Shown piece after piece: positions 27,913 to 37,252 of a stretch of 64,000 bases of DNA (its first letter is position 1; the number at the start of each line of letters is the position of its first letter). The stretch covers positions 10,580 through 74,579 of the forward strand of contig JAGZHZ010000013.1 in the NCBI GenBank assembly GCA_018366495.1, written 5' to 3'. Source of the stretch: Clostridiales bacterium. GTDB lineage: Bacteria > Bacillota > Clostridia > Lachnospirales > Lachnospiraceae. Made by a program: the position numbers and the translations under genes. The notes beneath the pieces are model-generated. The model was not told where the DNA came from, made no database searches, and saw only the letters and a list, made by a program, of their open reading frames with translations.

Positions 27913-28401
27913 TGCATTTCTGGCTGTTCCGTCCGATTTCAGATAGATCACGCCGCAGTATAAAAAATGATTCTTGGCAATCCAACTCTGCATGATATGA
28001 TTATCACGGTGTGTGTCAATACGAATGGATGTAATTTTGTTTTCACGGCAGTTTTTTATGATCTCTTTCAGCATCGCTGTTGCGACGCCGTTCTTTTTTC
28101 TGCTTCGATCCACTGCAATTCGATGGATTACCGCATACGGTTCCTCACTTTGCCATCTTCCTTCATAAATCTCTTCATAGGAAGGCTCTTTTTCAAACGA
28201 AAAGACAACCGTTGCAACAATCTCTCCGTCTTGTTCCATCACAAAATTTTCTCTCCGCCTGATATCCTCCCGCACAATCGCCTCGTTTGGATATCCTTCC
28301 TGCCATTGGTCGACTCCCTGCGATTTTAAGTCCTCCTGTGCCTGATGAATCATCTCCATGATTCTTTTGACATCCCGTTCATCCGCCCTGCGAAAAATCA
28401 T
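27895..28401 (-). CDS. GNAT-family N-acetyltransferase
   Basis: The 168-residue enzyme has the acetyl-CoA binding motif RIAVDRSRKKNGVATAML (about residues 90-110) and C-terminal YLKSDGTARNAYERRL. The family transfers acetyl from acetyl-CoA to an amine; the substrate is unknown. GGAGGAAAC precedes the ATG. It lies 18 bases downstream of trpB on the same strand and may be cotranscribed with it. Confidence 0.88.
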   Translation of the reverse strand: MIFRRADERDVKRIMEMIHQAQEDLKSQGVDQWQEGYPNEAIVREDIRRRENFVMEQDGEIVATVVFSFEKEPSYEEIYEGRWQSEEPYAVIHRIAVDRSRKKNGVATAMLKEIIKNCRENKITSIRIDTHRDNHIMQSWIAKNHFLYCGVIYLKSDGTARNAYERRL

Positions 28402-28419
28402 CGTGTTTCCTCCGCTTTT

Positions 28420-29640
28420 TTATTTTTCCAGGAACTGTTCTCCGTATCCGTAATGTTCCACAACATAGTCAAGATCTTTGTCGCCGCGTCCGCTTAAACA
28501 TACAAGAATGGAACCCTGTCCCATTTCCTTTGCTTTTTTCATCGCATATGCCACTGCATGGGAGCTTTCAATCGCCGGAATAATACCTTCATATCGAGAT
28601 AATTTAAAGAAAGCATCCATTGCTTCCTCATCGCTGATTGTCGTGTACTGAACTCTGTTTAAATCATGTAAAAATGCATGTTCCGGTCCTACAGAAGGAT
28701 AATCCAGACCGCTTGCGATCGAATAAACCGGCGCCGGATCTCCATTTTCATCTTTCAGCATGATGCTTTCAAATCCGTGCATGATTCCTTTCTCTCCATA
28801 TGTCATGGACGCTGCATGGTCTCCCAGTCCGCTTCCTCTTCCAAGAGGTTCCACACCGACAATCTCCACCGGTTCTTCGAGGAATGGAACAAACATACCG
28901 ATCGAATTGCTTCCTCCTCCGACACACGCCGTCACTACATCCGGCAGCAGACCTGTCATTTCTTTAAACTGATCACGGGCTTCATATCCCACAACAGACT
29001 GGAAATCACGCACCATCAGAGGAAATGGATGCGGTCCCAGTGCAGAACCGATACAATAAATCGAATCTTTATAATTCTTCGCATAGGACGCAAATGCAGA
29101 ATCCACTGCTTCTTTTAATGTCTTCAGCCCATGTGTTACAGGCACTACATTCGCTCCTAAAATTTTCATGCGTGTTACATTTGGAGCTTGTTTTGCAATG
29201 TCCACTTCCCCCATATGAATCTCACATTCCAGGCCAAAAAATGCGGCTGCCGTTGCCAGTGCAACGCCGTGCTGTCCTGCTCCTGTCTCTGCGATCAGAC
29301 GCTTCTTTCCCATAAATTTCGCAAGCAGACCTTCACCCATACAATGATTTAATTTATGTGCGCCTGTATGGTTTAAGTCTTCTCTCTTCAGATAGATCTG
29401 ACAATTTCCAACAAGTCTGGAAAGACGTTCACAGTGATAAACCGGTGTCGGACGCCCCTGAAATTCTCTTCTGATTCTTCGCAGTTCATTGATAAACTGA
29501 GAGGAATGGCAAATCGTCTGATATGCCTCTGAGATCTCCTCAAATGCTGGTTTTAATTCTTCTGTCAGATATGCCCCGCCGTACGGTCCGAATCGACCTT
29601 CTTTATCCGGATAATTTCTCAAATACGTTCTATAGTCCAT
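28420..29640 (-). CDS. trpB: Tryptophan synthase beta chain
   Basis: The 406-residue PLP enzyme joins indole to serine to make tryptophan. Marks include GRFGPYGGAYL at the N-terminus, the PLP lysine Lys96 in HTGAHKLNH, ETGAGQHGVA, and the glycine-rich phosphate loop CVGGGSNSIGMF. Sequence type is TrpB1. The ATG at 29638-29640 follows AGGAGAAG. No trpA or other trp gene is in the window, so it is solitary here and may serve indole salvage; trpA may be elsewhere on the chromosome. Confidence 0.95.
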   Translation of the reverse strand: MDYRTYLRNYPDKEGRFGPYGGAYLTEELKPAFEEISEAYQTICHSSQFINELRRIRREFQGRPTPVYHCERLSRLVGNCQIYLKREDLNHTGAHKLNHCMGEGLLAKFMGKKRLIAETGAGQHGVALATAAAFFGLECEIHMGEVDIAKQAPNVTRMKILGANVVPVTHGLKTLKEAVDSAFASYAKNYKDSIYCIGSALGPHPFPLMVRDFQSVVGYEARDQFKEMTGLLPDVVTACVGGGSNSIGMFVPFLEEPVEIVGVEPLGRGSGLGDHAASMTYGEKGIMHGFESIMLKDENGDPAPVYSIASGLDYPSVGPEHAFLHDLNRVQYTTISDEEAMDAFFKLSRYEGIIPAIESSHAVAYAMKKAKEMGQGSILVCLSGRGDKDLDYVVEHYGYGEQFLEK

Positions 29641-29800
29641 TTTTCTTCTCCTATTCTGCTTTTCTAACACTTCTGTTTTTTGTGCGCATACATATGTTTT
29701 ATTATATCAGATATCTCTTTCTTTTTCTACATTTTTATCGCAAATCCACAGCCGATGCGCATAAAAACAGCGGAAAACTGGAACCAAAATCTTTTATAAA

Positions 29801-29848
29801 AAGAAAAATCCGGATGAATGTACGTTTTAATTGAACATTCATCCGGAT
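29801..29848 (-). terminator. Strong terminator after FUSC-like gene
   Basis: ATCCGGATGAATGT and its exact complement ACATTCATCCGGAT (29835-29848) form a 14-bp stem with a 12-base loop. On the minus strand it is followed by TTTTTCTTTTTAT, just downstream of the stop at 29882. Confidence 0.9.
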
Positions 29849-29881
29849 CTGCATAACCTTATATATACAGCTTAAAATTCC

Positions 29882-30937
29882 TTATTCAAGACATTGTCTT
29901 CCTGTCAGCCGATCCACAGAACGACACATCAATTTTTCAAATACCTGTCCATAAAGCGCTCCGAACGCATTATTTAAAATGCGGTAGAACACGGCTCCGG
30001 GCAGTCCCAGAATCCCTACTGCCACAGCCATAGCTCCCAGTGAATTAAACACTGCCTGCCACTGGTAACTGGCTGACAATCCAACGCCGATACCGCCCAA
30101 AATACCGATCAGCGTATAGTATGAAGGCGGCAGAATCATATACAAAAGCAAAAACGCTGCGCCTCCCAGAATGTTTCCAGGAATTCTTCCTTTCACTCTC
30201 TCTTTAATATTCTGGCGAAATGGAAGCAGCACAGACATAGCGGCAATTCCTGCCCACATAGCTCTCGGCAAATGCATGAGCGCCGCAAAAAACAGAACGC
30301 TTGAAACGCCCAGCGTAACTGTCAGCTGCCATCTTGTTCTGGAAGAATGGATGTCAAATTCCTGAATCAGACTCTTCAAATCTCTCTTATACGTCTGACG
30401 GCGGTGATTTCTGTAGTACACAATCCCCGTCAGGACAGCCCCCGTTCCTATCGCTGCCAGACGCATCCAGTACGCCTGCCCTGTCACGTCGTATCCATAC
30501 AGTAATAAATATCCCAAAACCAGTGTGGACTGATTTGCCATCATCACATTATGGCATCCCAGCACCATCAGTAAAAAGATACATATGACATTTGTCATCA
30601 ATCCAAATACAGCATTCCCTGCATTTGCAATTCTGGGACCAAATGCTAAAACTGCGAACATCACCCCAATGGCTCCCATAGCATGAGGCACTCGAATTCC
30701 CAAGTCTGCAAACCGAAATACCATGATGCACAGCAAAACTACAACGCCTGCAATGCTGTTATCATTTCCAAATATGGTACTGTACGCAATGACAAATGCC
30801 ATGCAAAAAAGCAGCGTAATCAATATTTTAAACAGATACACTGCGCTGTGTCTAAATTTTTCTCCAAATCCACTGGCATTCTTTATGACTGCCTTCGATC
30901 CTGCCTGATTTAACTGTAATTCCTGATAAAATGTCAT
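29882..30937 (-). CDS. FUSC-like inner-membrane protein
   Basis: The 351-residue protein has two blocks of hydrophobic helices (about 33-150 and about 205-320) separated by a basic cytoplasmic segment (YRNHRRQTYKRDLKSLIQEF). This fits the fusaric-acid-resistance/aromatic-acid-exporter (FUSC) superfamily, half the usual repeat length. The ATG at 30935-30937 was preferred over the longer frame because it directly follows AAAGGGGACAGG. Function in this organism is unknown. Confidence 0.7.
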   Translation of the reverse strand: MTFYQELQLNQAGSKAVIKNASGFGEKFRHSAVYLFKILITLLFCMAFVIAYSTIFGNDNSIAGVVVLLCIMVFRFADLGIRVPHAMGAIGVMFAVLAFGPRIANAGNAVFGLMTNVICIFLLMVLGCHNVMMANQSTLVLGYLLLYGYDVTGQAYWMRLAAIGTGAVLTGIVYYRNHRRQTYKRDLKSLIQEFDIHSSRTRWQLTVTLGVSSVLFFAALMHLPRAMWAGIAAMSVLLPFRQNIKERVKGRIPGNILGGAAFLLLYMILPPSYYTLIGILGGIGVGLSASYQWQAVFNSLGAMAVAVGILGLPGAVFYRILNNAFGALYGQVFEKLMCRSVDRLTGRQCLE

Positions 30938-31081
30938 AAATCCTGTCCCCTTTCCGCTGACCAATGCGAATACTGACTGCCCGCATCCTCACTGGTTCTA
31001 AACTTTGTTTGAAGTTCGGGGAGAAATTATACCAGTATATGACCACTCTGTCAATATGTGCCTTTTGTTCTGTTATATACT

Positions 31082-31114
31082 AAAAACCCGGCACAGTGTA
31101 TCTGTGCCGGATTC
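31082..31114 (-). terminator. Isolated minus-strand terminator with no upstream gene
   Basis: CCGGCACAG and CTGTGCCGG form a 9-bp stem around TGTAT; on the minus strand it is followed by GTTTTTA. No minus-strand gene lies immediately to the right, where the methylase remnant now begins. Confidence 0.7.
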
Positions 31115-31129
31115 CATCTACGTTCCAAA

Positions 31130-31720
31130 TTTTAGTAAGAGTAGTAAAAGGCGCTGTGAGATATAATTCTCAAGGTCTTATGAATCAATCGTGTGATAAG
31201 AGACGTTTCGGAACAAAACCCGATCTGAAAAAATGCCGTTCAAATTTCAGCTTTGCTGAATAAAAAATCTCATTTTTCCAGCATGGATTATAAAGAAATT
31301 CTTTCTCTGGCAAAACCTGGAGATTTTATTTATATGGACCCTCCATATCAGGGAACTTCTCACTCTGCAAATAGCAGTGGAAATGTTCCTAATCATCGCT
31401 ATATTCAAGGAGTAGATTTTAATGAATTTGTCCAGGAGCTTCAAAAATTAAATGAACGCGGAATAGATTTTATTGTCAGCTATGATGAACAAACTGGCGA
31501 TAAAAAAATCAGCAGAACTTTACCAGATTTTCTCAACCTGACACATATCTATATCAACGCTGGTATATCTGCTCAATCTACTTTAAATGGAAAAAAAGAG
31601 ACTACTTATGAATCTTTGTATTTAAGCAAAAATATAACGTTCTCAAACTGTGAAAAATTACCATTAAACTTTGTTTTGTTTAAGAAGAAAAAAAACTTGA
31701 TTTATCAGGGAGGTGATTGC
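31130..31720 (+). pseudogene. Truncated, frameshifted DNA adenine methylase
   Basis: Reading from about 31138 gives a segment like the middle of Dam/MboII-type adenine methylases (...YNSQGLMNQSCDKRRFGTKPDLKK), open in one frame until a run of six A at about 31228-31233. The match then continues in the next frame (NAVQISALLNKKSHFSSMDYKEIL) through catalytic motif IV DPPYQG, FIVSYDEQTG and ITYESLYL-like residues. The N-terminal half with the S-adenosylmethionine motif (FxGxG) is missing. One lost base in the poly-A tract explains the frame change. The protein cannot be functional. It reads in frame into the next gene. Confidence 0.85.
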
Positions 31721-32455
31721 ATGGAAATATCAGAAGAATTTAAAAAAGTTCTGGATGCTGTTACAAATAGAAGAGCAAGAGTTGTAATTGATACTATCTT
31801 GGAAAAAGGATATTGCACTACAGAAGATTTGAAAAATCAAGGTTATGAACATGCACCCAGAACAGCAAGAGATGTCAGAGAGCTTGGCATACTGTTAGAA
31901 ACATTTAAATCCAAAGACTGCAGCGAAAAAAGTATTGCTGCATATAAATTTGGAAGTTGGGAAGATGCAAAAAAAACAAATCTTTTATCTAAAACAAGTG
32001 GCAGAACACAGCTTTCAGGTCAATTAAAAGATGCACTTGTTAAGCGCTACGGCTGTAAATGTAATTTATATGGCGAAGAGTACCCTGAAAGACTGCTACA
32101 GCCTGATCACAGGATTCCATATGAAATAGGAGGAGATCCGGATGATATGATGCGTACGGACTATTTTATGCTCTTATCCCCTTCTGCTAACAGAGATAAA
32201 TCCTGGGCATGTGAGCACTGCCCAAATTGGATTACAAAAAATAAAAGCATTTGTCAGTCCTGTTATTATGCATTTCCAGAAAAATATACGCATATCGCTG
32301 GTATTCAAGAAAGAAAAATAAATATCATTTTCCGCAATCAGGATATCGACCTGTATGATCAAATCGCAAAACAGGCAAATATGGAAAATATCAGTATTCA
32401 GGATTTTACAAAACGGATGCTTGAATACTATACAAAATTATGCAACAAAAAATAA
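31721..32455 (+). CDS. HNH restriction endonuclease, partner of the broken methylase
   Basis: The 244-residue protein has an N-terminal helical, winged-helix-like part (about 1-60, ARVVIDTILEKGYCTTEDL, PRTARDVRELG), then the HNH core LLQPDHRIPYEIGGD with His130, and downstream Cys pairs in CEHCPNW and ICQSCYYAF (about 167-184) likely binding zinc. The ATG at 31721 follows a perfect GGAGGTGATT ribosome-binding site located inside the methylase read-through frame, so independent translation is likely. It appears intact while its methylase is dead, which would be toxic if both active and expressed. It may be inactive, silent, or protected by another methylase. Confidence 0.72.
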   Translation: MEISEEFKKVLDAVTNRRARVVIDTILEKGYCTTEDLKNQGYEHAPRTARDVRELGILLETFKSKDCSEKSIAAYKFGSWEDAKKTNLLSKTSGRTQLSGQLKDALVKRYGCKCNLYGEEYPERLLQPDHRIPYEIGGDPDDMMRTDYFMLLSPSANRDKSWACEHCPNWITKNKSICQSCYYAFPEKYTHIAGIQERKINIIFRNQDIDLYDQIAKQANMENISIQDFTKRMLEYYTKLCNKK

Positions 32456-32507
32456 AGTAAATCTTTTATTCTCCAGGAAACTATTTTTCTTTTTCCAAAC
32501 CGCATTA

Positions 32508-32712
32508 TCAACCATTTTCCTCTTTCTCTTCGCTGTCCACTTTTCTCAAGATCCTGCATGGATTGCGTGCCTCCACAACTCTTGGCGGCAAATCTTTTGT
32601 GACGATACTTCCTGCGCCTATCACAACGTCATCTCCGATCGTTATGCCGGGTAGAATGAGGGCGCTGGAGTTGCATTCCCACTCTCTACAATGCAGGCAT
32701 GTACATGGACAC
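32508..32712 (-). pseudogene. C-terminal remnant of a hexapeptide sugar O-acetyltransferase
   Basis: The minus strand reads ILPGITIGDDVVIGAGSIV, then TKDLPPRVV and NPCRIL, ending at a TGA at 32508-32510. This is the C-terminal left-handed beta-helix of maltose/galactoside O-acetyltransferases (LacA/Maa type). The upstream part is lost; a frame change near 32665 seems to be present. About 60 of the usual 190-200 residues remain. Confidence 0.8.
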
Positions 32713-32713
32713 T

Positions 32714-33417
32714 ATCAGAGAGGTGTTGTCAGTGCAGAAGAGTCAAAAGAATTACAGACTCACAGCTGGTATGCTCCTGCTGCAAACACACACAGAAGCC
32801 CTATGGGCGGCCGTAACTTTGAATATTATTCCGAAGATCCTCTTCTTGGCGGAATGGCTATGGCTTACACAGCACGCGGCGCAGAAGAAAACGGTCTAAC
32901 CTGTATGCTGAAACATTTTGCTGGAAATGATCAGGAAACAAACCGAACTGGTATTGAAACTTATATGTCAGAACGTGCTTACCGTGAAATCTATCTGAAA
33001 CCTTTTGAGTATGCTGTAAAAGCGGGTGCAAATGGTATTATGTCCGCATTCAACCGTCTGAACACAACATGGTGCGGTGCAAGCCGTCCTTTACTTTTGG
33101 ATTTGCTCCGCACAGAACGGGGATTTGATGGATTTGTTGTTTCTGATGCCTGGGTTGGCGGATATATGATTTCTACAGACGCTGTTCTGGCTGGAAATGA
33201 TACCATGCTCGGTTTCGGAATTGGCGGAAATAATTCTGCTGAAGATTTTTCCGCTGCATTTGAACAAGATCCGGAAGGTATCCGTGCGGCTCTTGAAGAA
33301 GCTGCCAAAAATATCTGCAACTATGTAATGACTACTTACGCATTCTCTGAAGTTTGCGGCAATACAGATAATATTGGACTTGATGAGCCAGCAATATATC
33401 CTTATACAGTAAAATAA
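32714..33417 (+). pseudogene. 5'-truncated GH3 fragment
   Basis: From about 32714 the plus strand encodes the C-terminal TIM-barrel half of an inverted-type GH3: HSWYAPAANTHRSPMGGRNFEYYSEDP, MLKHFAGNDQE, MSAFNRLNTTWCG and nucleophile region GFDGFVVSDAWVGG, ending with a stop at 33415-33417. The start, signal peptide and the GH3 C-terminal-type domain that would come first are absent, and there is no ribosome-binding site. It joins the acetyltransferase remnant head to tail. Confidence 0.82.
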
Positions 33418-33484
33418 AAAATAATGATATTCGAGATAATGATTTCTTATCATCTATCCGATTTTTGATTCATCCACTTTTATA

Positions 33485-33532
33485 GCACAAAAAGGTTCTT
33501 TGCCATTTTTATATTGCAGAGAACCTTTTTGC
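33485..33532. terminator. Bidirectional terminator
   Basis: AAAAAGGTTCT and AGAACCTTTTT form a perfect 11-bp stem, with a further TTGC/GCAG-side pairing, flanked by A and T runs. It separates the GH3 fragment from the minus-strand gene ending at 33669. Confidence 0.85.
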
Positions 33533-33668
33533 ATTTCTGTTTATTATCTACTCTTTTTTGTCTTTCATTTCTGCTATCAACATTCCATTCCCTAAAGGCA
33601 ATGGTTTTTTATACGGTATAGCAAAATGATTTTATTTGTGCGGAATCTTTCATTTTAATATTGTAAAG

Positions 33669-36314
33669 TTAATATTCATAAAGCAGTTCAAATTCTCCTG
33701 ATCCGATCTGCGTTGCATACGTTTTCATGACATCTCTCCTGTATCCTGTACGCCATCCCACACTGCTGCTGCTGTCTTCTGTAATTTTTGTGATAGTAAA
33801 ATAAGCCATATCATCTACAATATCCAAATAACGCACAAATGTCTCTCCTTCTCCCGAATGACCCCCAAGATCTGTATAGCCAAGCTGTATTGCTTCATCT
33901 GCAGACAAAATCTCTGTATATTCTCCGCTCTCATCCATCAGTGTGCTGACGCCCCCATTCATACAGACTGCATCGCCGATATTACTCAGCGTAAATGTTT
34001 CAGGATGGATTGTCCCGTCATTCAAATCGATTCCATACACATCTTCTGAAACCCAGGAATCCCAGAATCCGGCATTTGCATATCCATCTCCCGTATAGAA
34101 ATACAATACAGCATCTTCTCCGTTCTTTTTAAGATACAATTTGGGAAAATTCACTTCTGCCTGTCTTGGCTCTGCAAGTGTTTCTACTTCTCCGTCATAG
34201 TCAATTCGATAGATGCCGCCTCCAAAAAATGTCATTCCTGTTCCGCCATAAATACCGCAGCTAAGATATATTCCTTCTTCCTCCACCAGCGCATCTCCGA
34301 TACTGATTTCACCCATAGCTGCGTTTGGAATCTCCACTTCTCCGATTTTTTGTTCATCCAGACCATCTGTCCGGATACTGTAAAATTCCATCTTATTTTC
34401 TGCACGGATTCCATAGTACAATTCCAGTCCGTGAACTCCCAGAAATTCTGCATATACTGGAGCAAATGTAATTCTCTCTCCTTCCGGAGTAATTCCAAAA
34501 AGACCACTCTCATCACTGGAACAAATTACCGTGTGGCTTTCAGCATCCACATCCAGAATGTCCACTTCTTCATATGAGGTTACTGGTGTACCGTCCGTCT
34601 CGCATACTCCCCAAGAGTCATCTTCCTTTTCATAAAAAATACAGTCATCACAGATAAACAGCCGTCCGCTCCCTGTATCTTCTAAAAGAACCATCTCTTG
34701 ACCGCTCGAAGTGCGGCAGATCAGTTCATTTTTCACTCCGGGAACTTGAGCAAATCCGCCAAGCAGTCCTGTCTGTTCCACACTTTCCGGACGCATCTTC
34801 CAATAGTAGGTATTGTCCTTATACTCCACAAACCTTCCGCCATTATTATGAACCACATTTTCTGTCTCTTCGTGGCAGACATAAGAATCCCATGTGGCTT
34901 TCTGTGCAAGAAGCTGCGTCGCCATAGAAAGATTATCCCCTGAAGAGTATTTAAAAATATATCCCACCGGCGCTGTAGCCAACGCCTGATGATATCCTAT
35001 TCCATAATCACAGGCAGCTATCTGAATCTGTTTATAAATATTGAAAGCTTCATCGAATTTGACAGCCGATTCAAAATCCTGATTTGATAATAAATCCAGC
35101 TCTGCTGATTTCAGCGTGCTCCACGCGTGAATTGCAAGTACTCCCGTGTCAATCAGCATTTCACCATAATATGCGATATCATCACAGTTCAGCAGCAGAT
35201 TAGAGACTGTAATTCCATTCACAAGCCCCTCTCGGATTGCTTTTCCAAGGCTCCACTTTTGCATGGAATCATCCCATAAATCACTTGCGAGGCTGATGCC
35301 GAACTGTATTGTATGTTCAGCTCCTGACTGGATTCCTTTTGCGGCAAGAGCTTCCAGCATTTCATCCTCTGCTGCTTCTATCTGGGAGAGAATGGCATAG
35401 ATGGACCGTGACAGCTCATTTGCTTCCTTGGAATCTGTCTTTGCAGCCGAGTCAGCAATCTCCTGCCATACCTCCTTCCATTGTGAGATCGTTTTTTTTC
35501 CTGCATTGTACAGCAGATAGGCATCCACCACATCATCATATGTGGATGCTCCGATCTCAGAGATTCCCTGCAGAGCTTTCAGACCCCACATTGCCTTCAT
35601 CAGAGTATCCTGCTCACCTTCCAGAAGTTCTTCATTAATGGTTTTTTTCACCTTTTTCAGAGCATCCTGATAGCGGGTCTGGATTTTCTCTTTTGGGACG
35701 CCTTTGAGATCCTGAATTGTAATCAGTATCTGATCGATCTTATTTGCCACCTCTTCTATTTTTCCAAGTTTCGCATCTTTGATATCGCCTTCCAATTTTG
35801 CCATATCACCGATTGTCTTTTTTGTCTGTTCCAGAATTTGGATGATTCCATTCAGATAGTTCTGCTCATAATTTTTTTCAAAAGTTTCCTCTGCCGCTGT
35901 ACTCTGCATTAAATAAGAAACAATCAAATCATATTCATTTGTCAGATTTAAAGTGTCCAAAGTTTTTCTGTCTGCTTCTCCCTTTCCAATCAAAACAGCA
36001 AATGCAGAAATCTGCGCCCATGTCTTGTTCACAGCATTCAGTCCTGCCTCTTCATATGAGAGTGCTAACTTTCCCGCTAAACTTCCCACTGTTTCCTGCA
36101 CAGTCTGATATTCCTCGCTCTCGCAAAAATCAAGATGCTGTCTGACATACTCTTCTTCATATGTTATCTCTTCTGTCTCAGCTGTTTCACCTGCCCATGT
36201 CTGTTCGCCTGTCGATTCTGCAAATACATAAGGAAATGTATTATTCATCCCTAATGCAGCAGACAGAATACCTGAAAGAATAAAAAAACAGATTGATTTT
36301 TTTAATTTTTTCAT
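33669..36314 (-). CDS. Large exported protein with helical N-half and propeller-like C-half
   Basis: The 881-residue protein has a signal peptide (MKKLKKSICFFILSGILSAALG..., cleavage near VFA-ES at about residue 32). Residues 45-490 are mostly helical with coiled-coil-like stretches (AKLEGDIKDAKLGKIEEVANKIDQ). Residues about 500-881 contain repeated short beta units (GVCETDGTPV, GLFGITPEGERI, FYSIRTDGLDEQ, GIYRIDYDGEVETL) like WG/DUF5050-type beta-propeller blades. No catalytic motif, LPXTG sorting signal or lipobox is seen, so it is probably secreted free. Function not recognised. It is divergent from the TetR gene at 36586. Confidence 0.8.
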   Translation of the reverse strand: MKKLKKSICFFILSGILSAALGMNNTFPYVFAESTGEQTWAGETAETEEITYEEEYVRQHLDFCESEEYQTVQETVGSLAGKLALSYEEAGLNAVNKTWAQISAFAVLIGKGEADRKTLDTLNLTNEYDLIVSYLMQSTAAEETFEKNYEQNYLNGIIQILEQTKKTIGDMAKLEGDIKDAKLGKIEEVANKIDQILITIQDLKGVPKEKIQTRYQDALKKVKKTINEELLEGEQDTLMKAMWGLKALQGISEIGASTYDDVVDAYLLYNAGKKTISQWKEVWQEIADSAAKTDSKEANELSRSIYAILSQIEAAEDEMLEALAAKGIQSGAEHTIQFGISLASDLWDDSMQKWSLGKAIREGLVNGITVSNLLLNCDDIAYYGEMLIDTGVLAIHAWSTLKSAELDLLSNQDFESAVKFDEAFNIYKQIQIAACDYGIGYHQALATAPVGYIFKYSSGDNLSMATQLLAQKATWDSYVCHEETENVVHNNGGRFVEYKDNTYYWKMRPESVEQTGLLGGFAQVPGVKNELICRTSSGQEMVLLEDTGSGRLFICDDCIFYEKEDDSWGVCETDGTPVTSYEEVDILDVDAESHTVICSSDESGLFGITPEGERITFAPVYAEFLGVHGLELYYGIRAENKMEFYSIRTDGLDEQKIGEVEIPNAAMGEISIGDALVEEEGIYLSCGIYGGTGMTFFGGGIYRIDYDGEVETLAEPRQAEVNFPKLYLKKNGEDAVLYFYTGDGYANAGFWDSWVSEDVYGIDLNDGTIHPETFTLSNIGDAVCMNGGVSTLMDESGEYTEILSADEAIQLGYTDLGGHSGEGETFVRYLDIVDDMAYFTITKITEDSSSSVGWRTGYRRDVMKTYATQIGSGEFELLYEY

Positions 36315-36488
36315 TTGTTTTCCTCTTTTTCATATATATTTCTTTTTCATTGTATCACTTTTTTTCTGTCCTGCAAGAAACTTATCCTGTCTCTGAATTT
36401 TTTATACTCTCAAACTTATATATTTTTTTGCTGTCAGAAATAATTTCTTGACACATTATATTTTTCAAAAAAAGCAAAGATATAATTA

Positions 36489-36517
36489 TTGACCGTATGT
36501 TCTATTTTTATTATAAT
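36489..36517 (+). promoter_or_regulatory. Sigma-A-type promoter for TetR/peptidase operon
   Basis: TTGACC (36489-36494) and TATAAT (36512-36517) are 17 bases apart. The intergenic stretch 36315-36585 otherwise holds AT-rich DNA and the divergent start of the gene at 33669; a second TTGACA at about 36449 has no -10 at suitable spacing. Confidence 0.75.
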
Positions 36518-36585
36518 AAAATCAAGAAATATATCTTTTTAATCATCTTTTTTATTATCGAATTTTATCTTTTAGGAGGTGCTAA

Positions 36586-37218
36586 ATGAAACAAGAGGAA
36601 AGAACCAGGATTACCTATGAAAAAATATTAGCTGGCGCAATAAAAGAGTTCGGAACAAAAAGTTATGAAAATGCCTCTTTAAATACGATCTGCAATGAAA
36701 ATCACATCGCCAAAGGGCTTCTCTATCACAATTTTAAAAATAAAGATGATTTATATCTTCAATGCGTGAAAATATGCTTCCATGAGCTCGTTGAATATCT
36801 GCGCAGTGTTCCTTTCTCAGAAGAAAATACGATTGATAGTTTTAAAAATCTGTTTCAGCACCGTCAGATTTTTTTTGAAAAAAATCCTTATTATGAGAAT
36901 ATCTTTTTCTATGTCTTACTGCAGTCTCCTGCTCATTTACAAAATGAACTGCTCAAGATTCGCCGTGAGTTTGATGAATTCTGCATGATACATTACAAAA
37001 AATTAGTCAAGAATATTCCTCTCAGAAAAAATATCAGCGAAGAAGTTGCAGTACAATATTTTATTTTATTTCAGGAAATGTTCAACGGATATTTTCAAAA
37101 AAATCTACAGACATACGACAATTTTCATACTGTCATCCAAGACCATGAAATGAGTCTTTCTCAGATATTTGACATCTTTCTGTACGGTATTGCTGAAAAA
37201 TCAACTGATTGTATATAG
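36586..37218 (+). CDS. TetR/AcrR-family transcriptional regulator
   Basis: The 210-residue regulator has an N-terminal helix-turn-helix (about 10-55: ITYEKILAGAIKEFGTKSYENASLN..., KGLLYHNFKNKDDLY) and an all-helical ligand domain. AGGAGGTGC precedes the ATG. It is followed 34 bases later by the secreted peptidase at 37253, probably in one operon. No obvious palindromic operator was found in its promoter. Confidence 0.9.
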   Translation: MKQEERTRITYEKILAGAIKEFGTKSYENASLNTICNENHIAKGLLYHNFKNKDDLYLQCVKICFHELVEYLRSVPFSEENTIDSFKNLFQHRQIFFEKNPYYENIFFYVLLQSPAHLQNELLKIRREFDEFCMIHYKKLVKNIPLRKNISEEVAVQYFILFQEMFNGYFQKNLQTYDNFHTVIQDHEMSLSQIFDIFLYGIAEKSTDCI

Positions 37219-37252
37219 AAAACATTTTTTATTTCGATATGGAGGTGTTACT

